Assembly: GCA_946803715.1 (NCBI GenBank)
Contig: CAMPET010000317.1
Span: forward strand, 9,241-31,420
Direction of reading: 5' to 3'
Source of the DNA: Beroe ovata
Lineage: Eukaryota; Ctenophora; Nuda; Beroida; Beroidae
DNA: 22,180 nt
The notes below the pieces were generated by a model. That model saw only the letters and a program-made list of their open reading frames with translations. It made no database searches and was not told where the DNA came from. Positions 1 through 12,200 of the stretch are shown in pieces. The position numbers and the translations under genes are program-made. The first letter of the stretch is position 1; every line of letters begins with the position of its first letter.

Positions 1-32
<32 letters not shown>
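1..32. repeat. (CA)n microsatellite at left window edge
   Basis: Uninterrupted AC dinucleotides run from the first base. The true length is unknown because the window starts inside the repeat. Together with the (CA)n at the right edge it suggests that the assembly piece ends in microsatellites. Confidence 0.97.
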
Positions 33-34
<2 letters not shown>

Positions 35-697
35 ATAGCTAGAGGAAGAGGAGCTTATATTTGCATTCCATTGCGAATGAAATATCCCGTGTCCAGAGAC
101 ACACTCTTTTCCTTCTCGTTTACGTGCAGTCATGAGAAGTGCGATTTTAAACACATTTTCATTGAATAATGTGTAATATATGTGTGCACCGCGATCATTA
201 TGACACCCCCCCTCTCCCATTCCTCTCTGTTCAATTGAAAGAGTTTAAATTTCCTCGCAAATGTGATTCCTGTGGGAAATTTTAGCTGCTGCCGTCGTGC
301 ATTACACATTCCACTTCTTTTTCTCTCCTTTTAGGTATTGTAACGTTCTGTTATTAGGCCCCGATTTCTGTTTATAGTAGCGAACGTATATTTGGTATAA
401 GTGACTTGACTTTTTTTGGTAGTTTATATCCTTTGGATTTTTGGTGCTCGGTGCTCTGTGCCATTGCTCGGTCTCTTCAGCGTCGTGGAATCCTCTCAAC
501 ATTCATCTCACAAATATCGTATCTGTCAACCCTTGACTCTCAGATAAAGCTAGAATGTTCACGGTATTATTGATTTCACCAAAAAGTGACCCTGTCAGAG
601 TATAATGATTCCAGCAGCAGCAGTAGCATCATCATAGTAAATAGAGCATGTGAATAAATCTGATCAAATCAGAATCATCACTCGCACGCCTTGAAGT

Positions 698-762
698 CAC
701 GTGATTTCGGTATATTTTGCACACGTGACTTATCACGTGGTTTAGTAGGATTTGTACACGTG
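698..762. promoter_or_regulatory. Cluster of four CACGTG E-boxes
   Basis: CACGTG occurs at 698, 722, 734 and 757, four copies in 65 bp. This is the core site for bHLH-zip factors of the MYC/USF/MITF type. It lies about 1.3 kb upstream of the first codon of the zinc-finger gene. A regulatory role is inferred only from density; the hexamer is over-used across most of the window. Confidence 0.4.
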
Positions 763-1670
763 GTTATCCTCTGTTTACATCGTGAAGCAGATTTTAGAGG
801 GTACTGTTTATCATAATCAAACCCATTATCATCATCAACGTATCAGCTCTTGGTGATAGCGAGTATGATTGTTGACAAGATATCAGTCAATAGACGATGA
901 TGTCAGAATAATATCGACATTGATGACGATGACTGGCTACTTATTGATCGGATACTTATGTCTTTATTGAATCTTGATTGTCTTATGGGTGTATCACCCT
1001 GCGACAAATCAATGACAGGGTTGATGAAGGAGTAAGCTAGGCTAAACGCCTGGGGATTTACTTTGGTCGCCAGAGTAACAACTAAACTCTGAATTGAAAA
1101 TATTTTAAGTCATGTTAGGACTTGGTCTAGATGTAAACGCAGCTGAGAGCATCACCGAATACGTCTTTTTGAAAAAAATGGTTCTACAGCTGTAGCAGTT
1201 GTGTTCTATAGTTGTTCTATTATAGTAGTTCCAGTGGAGAGAGGACGCAGATCTTGTGTGGAATTACCCCCCTATTATTTAGGGCGTGGTCACCGCTTTC
1301 TCCTCCAGTTATTCAATTACTGCTATGTGCCCATCATTGTCATTGATATGGCGATATTGGTTTGATTTGGATGATTGGGAGCGGAAGACCGGATCCTTTT
1401 TCAGTCATTCTTTTCACAAATTTCACGATCTAGCACTTTCTGGCTTTTTACCTCAACTTACCTAGGTTTCCTACATGAAGACCGTCCCCGCATTTTAACC
1501 CCTGTTACCACAGTGCAATTACGCGCAACATATGGTAACACGGCTAAAGGTGCGAATTGTAAATCACCCGGGTAACATATGCCATGATCCGTGTTCACAC
1601 AGCTGTAACTTTCCAATGCATCTTTCCTATGTGTGTTTCTCTTTGATTTGGCCTCAATCTCTCATAACCC

Positions 1671-1713
1671 AACTCTCTTTTGACTCAGTGAAAGGCTGTG
1701 TCAAAAGAGAATT
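1671..1713. repeat. Inverted repeat (hairpin)
   Basis: TCTCTTTTGAC (1674-1684) is matched by its exact reverse complement at 1700-1710, with a 15-base loop. The arms extend to 14 bp with one mismatch. No gene or terminator role is evident. Confidence 0.6.
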
Positions 1714-2002
1714 GATCAACTTAACTGATTAGTTGTTTTCATGCCACTCTTCTTCAACAAGCCGATCCATAAACTCCAGAATCTTAAGTTATTTATGTAT
1801 TGCAGTCTTTTCCAGTTTCCACTAAAACCTCATAGTTGGAATCTCTTTCATTTCTTCCCATCCCCCCTCCTCCTAATTGAGGAGTTGGTACTCTGAGTTG
1901 GTTCACTCTCGATCAAGGGGTGAACCGCGGATCGATCACGCCAGCAGTCTGAGTTTACTGTAGTCATCTATTGAACTGTGTCCACTTGCAGTACAGACTC
2001 CC

Positions 2003-2027
2003 CACACACACACACACACACACACAC
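2003..2027. repeat. (CA)n microsatellite abutting the first codon
   Basis: About twelve CA units end directly at the ATG at 2028. If translation began further upstream, this run would encode a Thr-His tract, which makes the ATG at 2028 the simpler start. Confidence 0.9.
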
Positions 2028-2145
2028 ATGAGCCCAGGGGACCTCATCAACCGATTAGTGCAGTTACCAAATGCTGGCATTCGTGAAGTGACCATGAACC
2101 CTGTGAGTGTGTGTGCCCCACTACACTTTGACCAGCTCACACATA
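2028..2145 (+). CDS. Zinc-finger gene exon 1 (residues 1-39)
   Basis: It opens with [10 protein letters not shown] right after the (CA)n run and ends at donor gtaagt in phase 1. The leftover A joins GT of exon 2 to make Ser40. No known domain is seen. Whether this is truly the first coding exon is the weakest point of the gene model. Confidence 0.65.
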
Positions 2146-5100
2146 GTAAGTGTAAAATATCAAGATAATCATTGTAACAATTTCTCTGGCACCTGCTATT
2201 ACTATAGTAACAAGACGTGAGAGTAGTAACCCCTTCACTTCATTGTCACGTGACATAATATATAGAGTGAATCACGTGGCAGTCCATTAAATCACGTGCT
2301 CCTCGCTCAATCACGCCCATAATCTAGAGCACAAATTCCAGGAGATTATTATTATAGTAAACACTTGTCGTAGCGGTGTGGTGGTGTATGCGAGAGAGTA
2401 TCTGGTATCGCAGTGGTTCAGGAGCTTGTAAATACAGCGTGGGAAATGCGCAGGGTACTTTTGTCACGTGTCGCAGGCGCGCAGCACGTGACATGCGCGC
2501 GTCACGTGTGTTGTCACGGGAACACCGCTCTTATAGTGACGGTGCGCGCGCAGTGATCCAGTGATTCTCCTCTCTCTCTCTCTCTGCTCGTACCCTGCTC
2601 TTGAAATGCGGGGGCAGGTTTCTCAGTCACAGGATTGCTTGTTATCACGGGTTTATTGGTTATTGATTTGAATTTTATTATTTCATGAGTGCAGTAGCGC
2701 ATGGAATAATGTGGGTATCTATATGTTATTTTCACATGCAAGTATCATCCTGCACAGTTGTTTGGAGACATCTGGAATCGTTCCAAGTTTCCAATTTAGG
2801 TGTCTGCTTCAGGGGGACGTTCCTGGTCTGGAAATTTGTTCGGGGTTCTCCCACGATCGTTGCCATTCTTGATTTAGACTGTTTTTTTTGTTCTTGACAG
2901 CGCCCATTTGCAAATTCATGCTCAATTATTCGAATCACTAGGCTAAGGTTAAATGGAGTTCGTTTATTCGTTCGATTGGCTGGAATTTAGAGGAGATTGT
3001 TTATCAATCATGTTGACTAATTAGAATTCTTGGCGATTCTCACTGATAAGAAATTCCTACGCATCAAGAATGCAGATAATACATCCATCCGAATCTCTTC
3101 AACAAATGTTTGGGATGTTTTACATTTCTTATCAGTACTTTCCATAGTGTTACGATCATTCATTATTGGCATTTTGACCTTATCACTATCTATAGGTTTG
3201 AGCCTGGATTTCCACTTCATTTCTCATACCAAATTTAACAAGCCTTACCATATTCCCGCCTAATAGCCCAAAGTCCAATGTTTTATCTTGACGCTATCAT
3301 TAATTCTGCGATCCACACCCTTTGATATAAACCTGTGCTCCTTCATAAACCTGTACTACTCCTTTATAAACGTGATGTGCTTACACACCTGCGCAGCCCC
3401 TACCTTTGCAGCTGCTGCCCCCACTCTCTCTGTCATACTCAGCTGCAGATTGACTCCACCCTGTATATTATATGAGTGTCTCTATATGTTTGATCGCAAT
3501 CTGTTAACTATAAACAGATTTAAATGAGTCTGTTCAGTAAACAGGTCCCATAATAAGTTGTCTGTTTATGGAATATGGATCAACAGATTTAAGTGATTGG
3601 GGCGTCAATCGGCCATAGCTCATACCTCATTCAAAGTCGATACAAATATAAGTTTCGGTCAGATTTCTCTTAATCTATGGTTTGTTTATCCTATCGTACC
3701 ATTATTTGTTATCATCATATCGTAACTTTACCCCTTGTAGAAGAATCAGATAGACTGTATTGGAACGAGGATTAAGGATGACAGATAGTTCATTCAGTGA
3801 GTTGGAAATCTCGTTGTTTCAATGATTTTCTAATCTAAATCCCGAGAAATTCACAGAAACATCATAGGACGTCTCCCCAGGTTCAGTGACAACAGACGAC
3901 TCCTACCTCAGTACCGAGTCAGGTAACCATGGTAACACTAGGATGCTGAGTGGTGAGAGCGGCACATCACATGACATGGTTGTCAAGGAGGAGGCAAAGG
4001 AGTGGAAGGTTAGAGAAACCTTTCGTTTTTCGGATGGTCCGATTTCCAATTCCTTCGATTTTCAGTTTTTTTCCGAAAATCGGTAGATCCAAATCCTTCG
4101 TTCTCAAGTGACGGTCGAGCAATAATTTATGATTCTTTTCACTCAGGAATCAGTGCACAAAGCAACCAACTCTCCAACTAACTCTATACAGAATCCAGCC
4201 TCGGTTGCTATAGCAACTACCCCCGTTGCTATGGTGACACCCATATCATCCAGCACACCTTACACTAGCTCGTAAGTCTTTAATCTGAATGTATCGGTGT
4301 GGAAATTCATAATTTTCGAAATTTCCACCCGATTTTATCAGCAACTATTCCAGGAATGAAAGGAACAACAATTTCAATCATTTCCGACTGACAGAGACAG
4401 GTCTAATACCGATGGACACGCACACAGACAAAACTACCGATCTGAATTTGCTGCAGGTAAAGCATTAGCAGATAAATCCGTGATTTCTTTCCAAGTATTC
4501 CTCAAATCATCTCTTCGCAAGTGGTGCATATTGTATCGGCAACTTGAGTACTAACGAGATCCATTTCCTGCCATATATATATCCGATTTTTCTACTGCAC
4601 CCCCTATCACAACTCCTGTTCCCCACAGGAGTTGAAGTGCGGAGGGTGTTACAAGACGTTTTGTTCCAAGATAAACCTTGCGTCACACCTGTGTTTGAAA
4701 CTCAGGTGTGCCGAGTGTGGATACAGGTTCGTCTATCAGCTCAACATGACGTGATCTCAATCTATCTGAGTCTATAGTTTAATGGGAGGGAGAGTTGATT
4801 GATGATCAGACTCGATCAGACTCGATCAATTCTCGTCTCTCATTCTTGCTCTCTTTCATGCGATTCCACTAATCCGTCAGCTGAACATGAGCTGATCTTC
4901 TTCTCTTACCCATCAATCCATCTCAGGAGCTCGACAGAGGAAGCCATGTTCACCCACGTGTCGACTCAACACAAACCACAGCTTTACAAGTGCGGAATCT
5001 GTGACCAAGGTAAGACAACGGTACTTTTTCACGAATTATGCGTTACTAATATCTTGAGAGAGGACGTCCCTTCCAAAATCCTACTCCTATATACGAGTAC

Positions 5101-8100
5101 TAGGAAATCTATGAACTTTCTTGCGTCTATGAACTTTCTTGCGTCATTTCTGTACATGTTCTCGCTTCCTACCTATAATACGGGTATCATAATGAAGTTC
5201 ATTTCCGCCGTGTTATTATGACGTGTGATTCCCCCGTAAAACTCCCTAGCTGGGGTATATCCTGGATGAAATGCAGGTCGAGCCCTAGGGCACCCTGGAT
5301 ATGACCCAACTCTCCTCTCCTCTTCTAGAGAAGAAGAGAGAGATGTTTTCATTAGACATTACTCTCGCTGTTGCAACTTGTCACAGCTTAATATGATCTT
5401 AACATGCACCCGCCGATTTTTACCTTAATTTACCTGATATGTAAATACTGGTGCCCCATTGGTTACGCGAAATGCAGGACCGTACCCTTGCATGCAGAGT
5501 GGTTAGTTGCCATGACAACTGTTTGTCACGTGACTCACGCGTGTCACATGACCGTGATTGAGATACGTGATTGGTTGTCATGGTTACCCTGCGTACAATC
5601 CAATTGTCGGTGTTTTTCTGACAGAGAAGAGCGGTGTTGCAGCTCATGGCACTGTCTCGCTTCAGTGGAGCCATGGTCACGTGACGTCACGTTACGTCAC
5701 GTGGTTATCGAGGTCACGTGACGTCAGACAGGGACTGAGTGAGATGGAAGGGGGACCTGTTGCACTTATCGTATTATATTAGCCTCCCAAATTGGGCGAT
5801 CCAGGAATTGATTGATCCCTGGCACTCATATCCATCAACCAGTTACTCCTTCATAAAGTGTAGGTTACATGCTCCTTCATAAATCTCATGTCAGTCCAGG
5901 TTAATTATAATGGGTTAATGGGTACTCTACCCGTCTCACTAATTTACTCCTTCATAATTTGCACTAAACAGTTGTCATGTCCCTAGCAGTAGTAGACAGT
6001 GTCAGTTGTGCTATAATTTGTGTGATTGTTGATCAAGCTGGGCCCATGTACCAATCAATCTCGAGACCCACGGTCTCCCCAGTTTCATGTTTCACTCCTC
6101 AGCAAAACATATATTGGATAAAGTGTTAGATTAGATGGAAAATGTTCGGTAAAAACTCCCTGGAAATCTATAACCCTGTCATAACTTGATGACTTGATCA
6201 GCTCTTCATTGATCAGTTTGTCATCAGCTTGTCATCACATGTAGTAATTTCAGTGAGAGCAACCTCGCTAGATTGATTTGTGCCAGAGGGCTGAATAAAT
6301 AGCAGATAATTTTGCATAAATTTTCACGGTCTTTGATTGTGTGAAATAATCAACAACAGTGATTGGTTAATGATTCACCAAAATATGGATTTCCATGATC
6401 AGCCGTCCGTATGCAAACAAAGTTGGCGATTGTTTGTAATATCCGGCCCATTTTAGCTAATATTATGCAGCAGCAAGCTTGAATATGGTTTCTAAATTGA
6501 TCTGAGATAATCACCAACATTATTATCGAGAGATAATGATAACACTCATAACACTCATAACTGAAGTTATGACTTGAATTTTCTAGAGTCGGGTCCATTA
6601 TAGCATGAACCCATTTGGAGAAATTATCATTGAACTCATTCAAGAACGTTAAAATTTCAAGACTTTGTTCACAATGTTTTTCCCAATTTCCAGGGTTCAA
6701 GAGTCCGGACAGTTTGGAGGTTCACTTGACGTCAGTCCACGATACACCCTATAGCTGTGCCTCCTGCGGATTGGTGAGTGTGTAAAACTCCTTATTTTTC
6801 GCGTTTCAACTCCCAAAATTGGACATTCATCTCCATAAAAAGTTCATTCGTACTCGCCTCTTCTCACAAATCACACCATCTATTATCGAATGCGTTCTCG
6901 AATTGGTTTATCCAGCCCACTACTCCCCAAGCAGTTTATTCTAACCATGTGCGAAATTACAGACATATTTCACCCTCCTTAAAACGGGGAGAATGTTAAT
7001 TTCAACGAGCTGATAAAGAGTTTTTAATTGGGATTTCCAATTAATCCAAGCACGGAAAACTCTGATTATATCGGGTCCAGTACGTTTTATCTCAAGCAAA
7101 CAAGCGACCCTGAGAACAATAAATAACTCCCCTCACCATTGCTAAAGATAGCACTTTACTTAATAGGATGAAAATATGTAAATTAGGTACTGTTAATAGA
7201 GTAGCAAAACACGGAGATAATTGTTTTTTAATTCAAGGTGCATCGATTAAAGGTTTAACAGTTAATAACCAAAGTCACACATTCCAACGGGAAGTTCGTT
7301 AATAAATCGGCTTAAAAGTCGGGAAAACTTCATTTTTCTCAGTCGAAATGATGCTTGAGAACTGACGATTTGATTTCAAATTTTACGAAGTTTTACTTTC
7401 TTCTGATATCTCGACTACTTCATTCATAATCTCATATGTTCTGACGAAATTCAATCACATGCCATGTTCCACAATACACATACTTTTTCCACCCTTTTTC
7501 ACGTTTCACACCCCCCATAGCACCCCATTGCCNGCCCCCCTCCCTCAATAACACCCCGTTCCCCATGATTCTAGGTGTTTGTGAAGTTCGATCTGTACCA
7601 AGCCCACTGCTCGATGGAATGTAACAAGAACAACACTGCAGCTACCAGTGTCCGAGAACAGTGTGGCGAGTGTGATACTCACTTTGACTCAATCCATTCT
7701 CTACAGGTATCAGTCAAACACAATGAAATGTTTATTTCCCCTTGAATTTCACTTTCTCAAATCTACCCTCCCCTTCTTCTACCCCTTTTTTCACTTGAAC
7801 GGAGCAACAAAATCTCTCCGCTTCCTTCCTAACTCTTGTTTCCCCTCCTCCCCTTCTCAAACCTCTCTCCGATTCCTTCCTCTCCCCTCCTCGCCGCTTC
7901 CACCATGTCACGGTGAGATGATCGCAGAACTGTGCGAGCATTAGTACTCTCCCTCCGTATGGTACTCTGTGATGATATGTGAGTGCAAGGCGTGATCCCA
8001 GGTTGGATTTCACCAAGACAGGCGTGGTCATGATATGTCAAATAATAATAAATTAGTGTCAATTTATCAGAGAGAGAGACACTAAACACTGTAGTGTGTT

Positions 8101-9109
8101 GTGCGCCGCGCGCCACTGGGAGATGCTCTCTCCTCCCATTGGTTAATCAGTGTCACGTGATTTAGTGATACCGTGATCTGATTGGTGGAGACGGTGTTCC
8201 GGTGGTTGTTCCGCTGTGCATTTGACCCCCGTGTGTTATTGAATCCTCATCATGAGCTCAGTTGGTGGTTTGAGGAGGTGGTGTTATACTGAGAGAGCAC
8301 CGAGCAGATTGTTAGTCTACCTGATTTAGTTATATGTCAGGCATTACTCCATCATCATATACCCTCCCTCCACACCTTGACTCCTTCATAAATCACACCA
8401 TGTGCTCATCGTGTTGTTGTTTTAGCAGCTTGGTAGGGCGTGGTGGCCGATTGTTTGTTGGGAAATGATAATAATTGAGGGTCATTATCTATCCCTGGAA
8501 TTTTATTTCTGGGGTATAATCCATTTCAAACCATGTGAAATGCACGTGCACACACACAAGGATGATGCAGTGATGCACGTGCAAGTTTTTGGTAGGATAG
8601 ATGTGGCGTGGATCAAACTCCAGCTATATACCGATACCGCATCCTGTTTCACAGCCGTCATTTCAACATCTGGTAGATTACGTAATCAACTTGTGATCGC
8701 GCCAATTATCGTGCCCTATATCACGTCATGGTACGATTTATAAAGGAGTCATCGCGCGCACCGTGTCGATTATTTAATTTCTTGATTTCCCCCACTTTTC
8801 CCTAGGAGATACCTTTGTACTTGTGAGCGGTGGGTGAATTGTCTCGACCATGATAATTGTATGGATCATTACACGGAGTATTATTGGAGGGGGCTGCTGT
8901 GAGAAGGGGGGAGAGCGTTGTCGAGACACCAAATGTTCACCCCAATCACTCCTTCCCCCTCACACACTCACTACCCTTTCACTCACTCTCAATATCCCAA
9001 TCTCACTGCATGTCGATTCCCAGTTCCCACTCCCACATCTGGTATGAGTTGTACCTTGTAACGGTTTTGTAGTAGTTACTCCCCCACCCCTTCATATCTA
9101 AGGGAGACA

Positions 9110-9143
<34 letters not shown>

Positions 9144-9165
9144 TGTGTGTGTGTGTGTGTTTTTT

Positions 9166-9217
<52 letters not shown>

Positions 9218-12200
9218 TGTGTGTGTGTGTGTGTGTGTTTCTAATGCTTGTTACATTCTAATTTGCAGTTTTAATACCCTCGACTTGCATCGCCCCCGCT
9301 CCACCGCCACTATAACAGAATCTTGCCGCCCTGTAAAACTGGATCAATACCACGTGCTCCCTGACACGTGGGTTGCAAAGCAACATCTCATTGGTTGCTA
9401 CGAGTCACGTGGTCAATCGTAGTACTCTCTATCAAGCTTAATGTTAAACCTCCCCCCTAGGGGTCTATGTAAATCCAGGTGCTCTCTCTTAATTAACATG
9501 TGAACATTGTTAATGGATATCTCTCTCTTTCAACCAATCAAAACGCTCAGCACGGCGCACGTGACACTATCTACCCAATCAGCGGGGGGCTCAGATCCAG
9601 GGACAGACTCTAATTAATACGGACACTTGTTCACTCTATCAGACTATTAGACGATCATCTCTCATTTGGATTTCCCACACCACTCACATGCGTCGTGTGT
9701 TTGTTTATCCTCGCTCCTCATTATAAGTTGCGATATTTGCTTGTGCCTCACACAATCTAAAGTGCTTTTTTTCTGTGATTTGCTGTTTGTTTTCCACTCG
9801 ACTTGAGTCCCGTGGCCCATGGGTACCGCAAGATTCATGTGTCACATTTCACTGTATCTAATCTGCTGAGATTGATACACCTTGATTCGCCCCTCCTCCC
9901 CTCCCTTTTCACTTGCTACACTCTTTCAAATCGCTCCTCATCTCTGTCTCTGGAGTCTCTGGTGTCACTGTATATTCTCTGATATCTTTGTTTACTCTTT
10001 GCTCTTTGTCTCTTGGTACCACCCTACAATTCCACTATTGGAAGTGGTGCCATTTCACTATATTTATTTGGGAAGTGCATTGGGAAGTACGAATTACTCA
10101 TTGTCCACTCTGATTAGATTTGAGATGCTCCATACACACAAACGCCCTTGTACCCCAGACATTACGTCTGTCTTGACGGAATAATGACTGTGTTTGGTAG
10201 AGAGTAGGATGCGGCATCGCGGCATCCCAATTCGAGTGGGAAGTTAACCATTTCGCGGAGAGAAATCATGATTCAACAGGTTTCATCTCCCTAACCGTGG
10301 CAGATGAAACCCCGCTTTCCTGCACTTTTGTAACATACTGTGATCCCTGCACTTCTCCACTGGAATGCACAGGTTCCCGATTGTCTGACACCTCCAGACA
10401 CGCAGGGGGGACCTGCTCCTTCATAATCACACCTGCTCCTTCATAATCACACAGTCTGTCTGTGTCGGCTATGAATCCAAGGTGTCTAACCGAGGAGATG
10501 TGTCCGGGAAAAGGTGTCTGGGGAGTGTGTGGGTGCAAGAAGGTGTTTTGTGGAATAGGTGTGTCTGAACACTTGTTATCCTTTGTGTGTTTGTGGAGGT
10601 AAGCTGAGTTTCGATAAGCTGAGTTTCAGAACCCCACATTGCCCATGGTTCACCTGTCTCCAGCAAGATTCGATCTAGTGTTTCCCATTCTGATCTCTCA
10701 TTAGAACTAGCCCCTCATATCTCCCACTTTACAAGTATCCCCGACCAGTCTGACTTGATATATGTGTGTGTGCTACCCGCACACTTTCTGTCATAGTGAC
10801 GTCATCCACCATGCCCCCCATTACCAAATTAGAGGCCCCCTGACTTGGTACTCTAGTACCCTATCCCCTCCTTTACTACCACCACCCCCAACACCACTTC
10901 ATCCGATCTTGTTTAGTACCATTATCTGATTATATCAGGTGTGTTTGTCTGTGTTTGTATGTTCGGATGTGGTTATGTTTGTGTCTGTTTTCATATTTTT
11001 TGTGCGTTTAACAGTAGTCTGTCTGTTTGTGTATGTGTTTGCGTACGAATTTGACTGTTCGTGTGTCTGTCTGTATTTTCTTCACCTTGTTGTGTTTGCG
11101 CGATTGTTTCCTCTCCGGCTAGTCAAACGAGATATGGGGGACATTACGCAATTGGTATCCCCCGGTCACGTGACACATTCCACGTAATCATTGGATTCAC
11201 CTCGCGGGGCAGGTGCCAATTGTTCTGGTTATCACAAATTAGTGGCACCCCGACATTTCACCCTCTCAGAGACCCGCACACACACACACACACAGCACAC
11301 ACAGCACACGACATGGTAATCTTGGTGAAGGAGTAATTCCAACCAATAACACTTAGCAAATTATCAGTTCACTCTGGCTGGTATGATGGTGTGTGTGAGA
11401 GAGAGGGTGTCAGAGTGTGAACATTCTTGTATTTCAATCTGTTGCACGGTATTTCCCTCCTGCAGAATTCCCATGTGTTGCGTGTTTTCATCGAGCGGGT
11501 TTTCGATCTTTTTCTGAGTGTTCTGTTTTCACAGATGTCCTTCCTCTCCATCTTTTGCTGCTCCCCGCCTCACTTTCTCTTCTCTTCTCCCTTCTATCTC
11601 CTCATTTCATCTCTCTTCCTCTCTGCCCCCCTCTTCCTTTCTCTTATCCCCCTCACTCCTCACTCCTCTGACACTGATTTCCATAAGGTGATGTCTCCCT
11701 CTCACTCCTTTCCTCTCTCCCTCTCTCTCCTTCTCTCCTTTCCTCTCCTCTCTTCTCTACATTCTTCAATCTCCTCTCCTCTCCTCTCTTCTCTACATTC
11801 TTCAATCTCCTCTCGGAGAGGATGTGTTTACCCAAGACTCCGCGTCTCCTAGGGTGCCGTGAGTGCTTTTATAGGTTGCACGCCAAAAGCATTCGCCCCT
11901 GTTTTTCATTAAGTCCCAACATGCATTAATAAATCAAATGCAATGGCTTGTAATAGGGTATTACATATAACTCCCCCTATATCGTAGTTTACAAGGGCGT
12001 ACTAGCCAATCAACGTTGCGTATTACGGTGAATAGCCAATGGGAGGACAGGGAATTTGTAATCACGTGACTGTGACACCAATCACAACTCTTGATTAGTA
12101 AAACAGCAAGCTGGTAAAGAGAGAGAGCGGAGTAAATGGTTTGATCCAAGGCGGCTATTTAATTATTATTGCCATCATCGTAAGTAGCTGATGATGCTTC

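Larger units (their letters stand above)
33..2027. other. 5' flank of the zinc-finger gene; no gene recognised
   Basis: About 2 kb in which I see no convincing coding exon on either strand; the open frames are short and lack family motifs or paired splice sites. It holds a CACGTG cluster (698-762), ATCATC/GATGAT-rich sequence around 780-960, a hairpin (1671-1713) and a CT-rich stretch near 1860. A possible splice acceptor (ttgcag, ending at 1991) lies just before the (CA)n that precedes the first ATG, so untranslated 5' exons may be hidden here. Confidence 0.6.
5010..6693 (+). other. Zinc-finger gene intron 6
   Basis: A 1.7-kb intron. It holds an 18-bp tandem duplication (5108-5143), a CACGTG/CCAAT/CRE cluster (5458-5726), X-box-like sites at 5506 and 5574, and three CTCCTTCATAA copies (5846, 5872, 5947). 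An AT-rich stretch at 6350-6700 is open on the minus strand for 116 codons, but I do not recognise it as a gene. Confidence 0.75.

Noticed and set aside
4799-5221. Single 140-codon + strand frame as a separate gene
   Set aside because: It contains exon 6 of the zinc-finger gene in frame. The parts on either side are intron, as shown by the atctcag acceptor and gtaaga donor and by exact completion of fingers 2 and 3.
7732-8116. Arg/Glu/Gly-rich open frames on the minus strand
   Set aside because: Purine-rich complement of a CT tract at the start of intron 8; low-complexity and without family features.
9117-9422. Cys-Val-rich open frame
   Set aside because: Translation of the (GT)n microsatellite plus flanking intron sequence.
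10939-11187. Hydrophobic, Val/Phe-rich open frame resembling a membrane protein
   Set aside because: The DNA is degenerate TGTTTGTG-type sequence, which reads as Val/Cys/Phe. There are no splice sites or homology, so it is treated as a decayed simple repeat.
11427-11852. 141-codon Ser/Leu/Pro-rich open frame
   Set aside because: Produced by the pyrimidine tract of intron 8, where C/T-only DNA contains no stop codons on the + strand. No start context, domain or splice sites support it.
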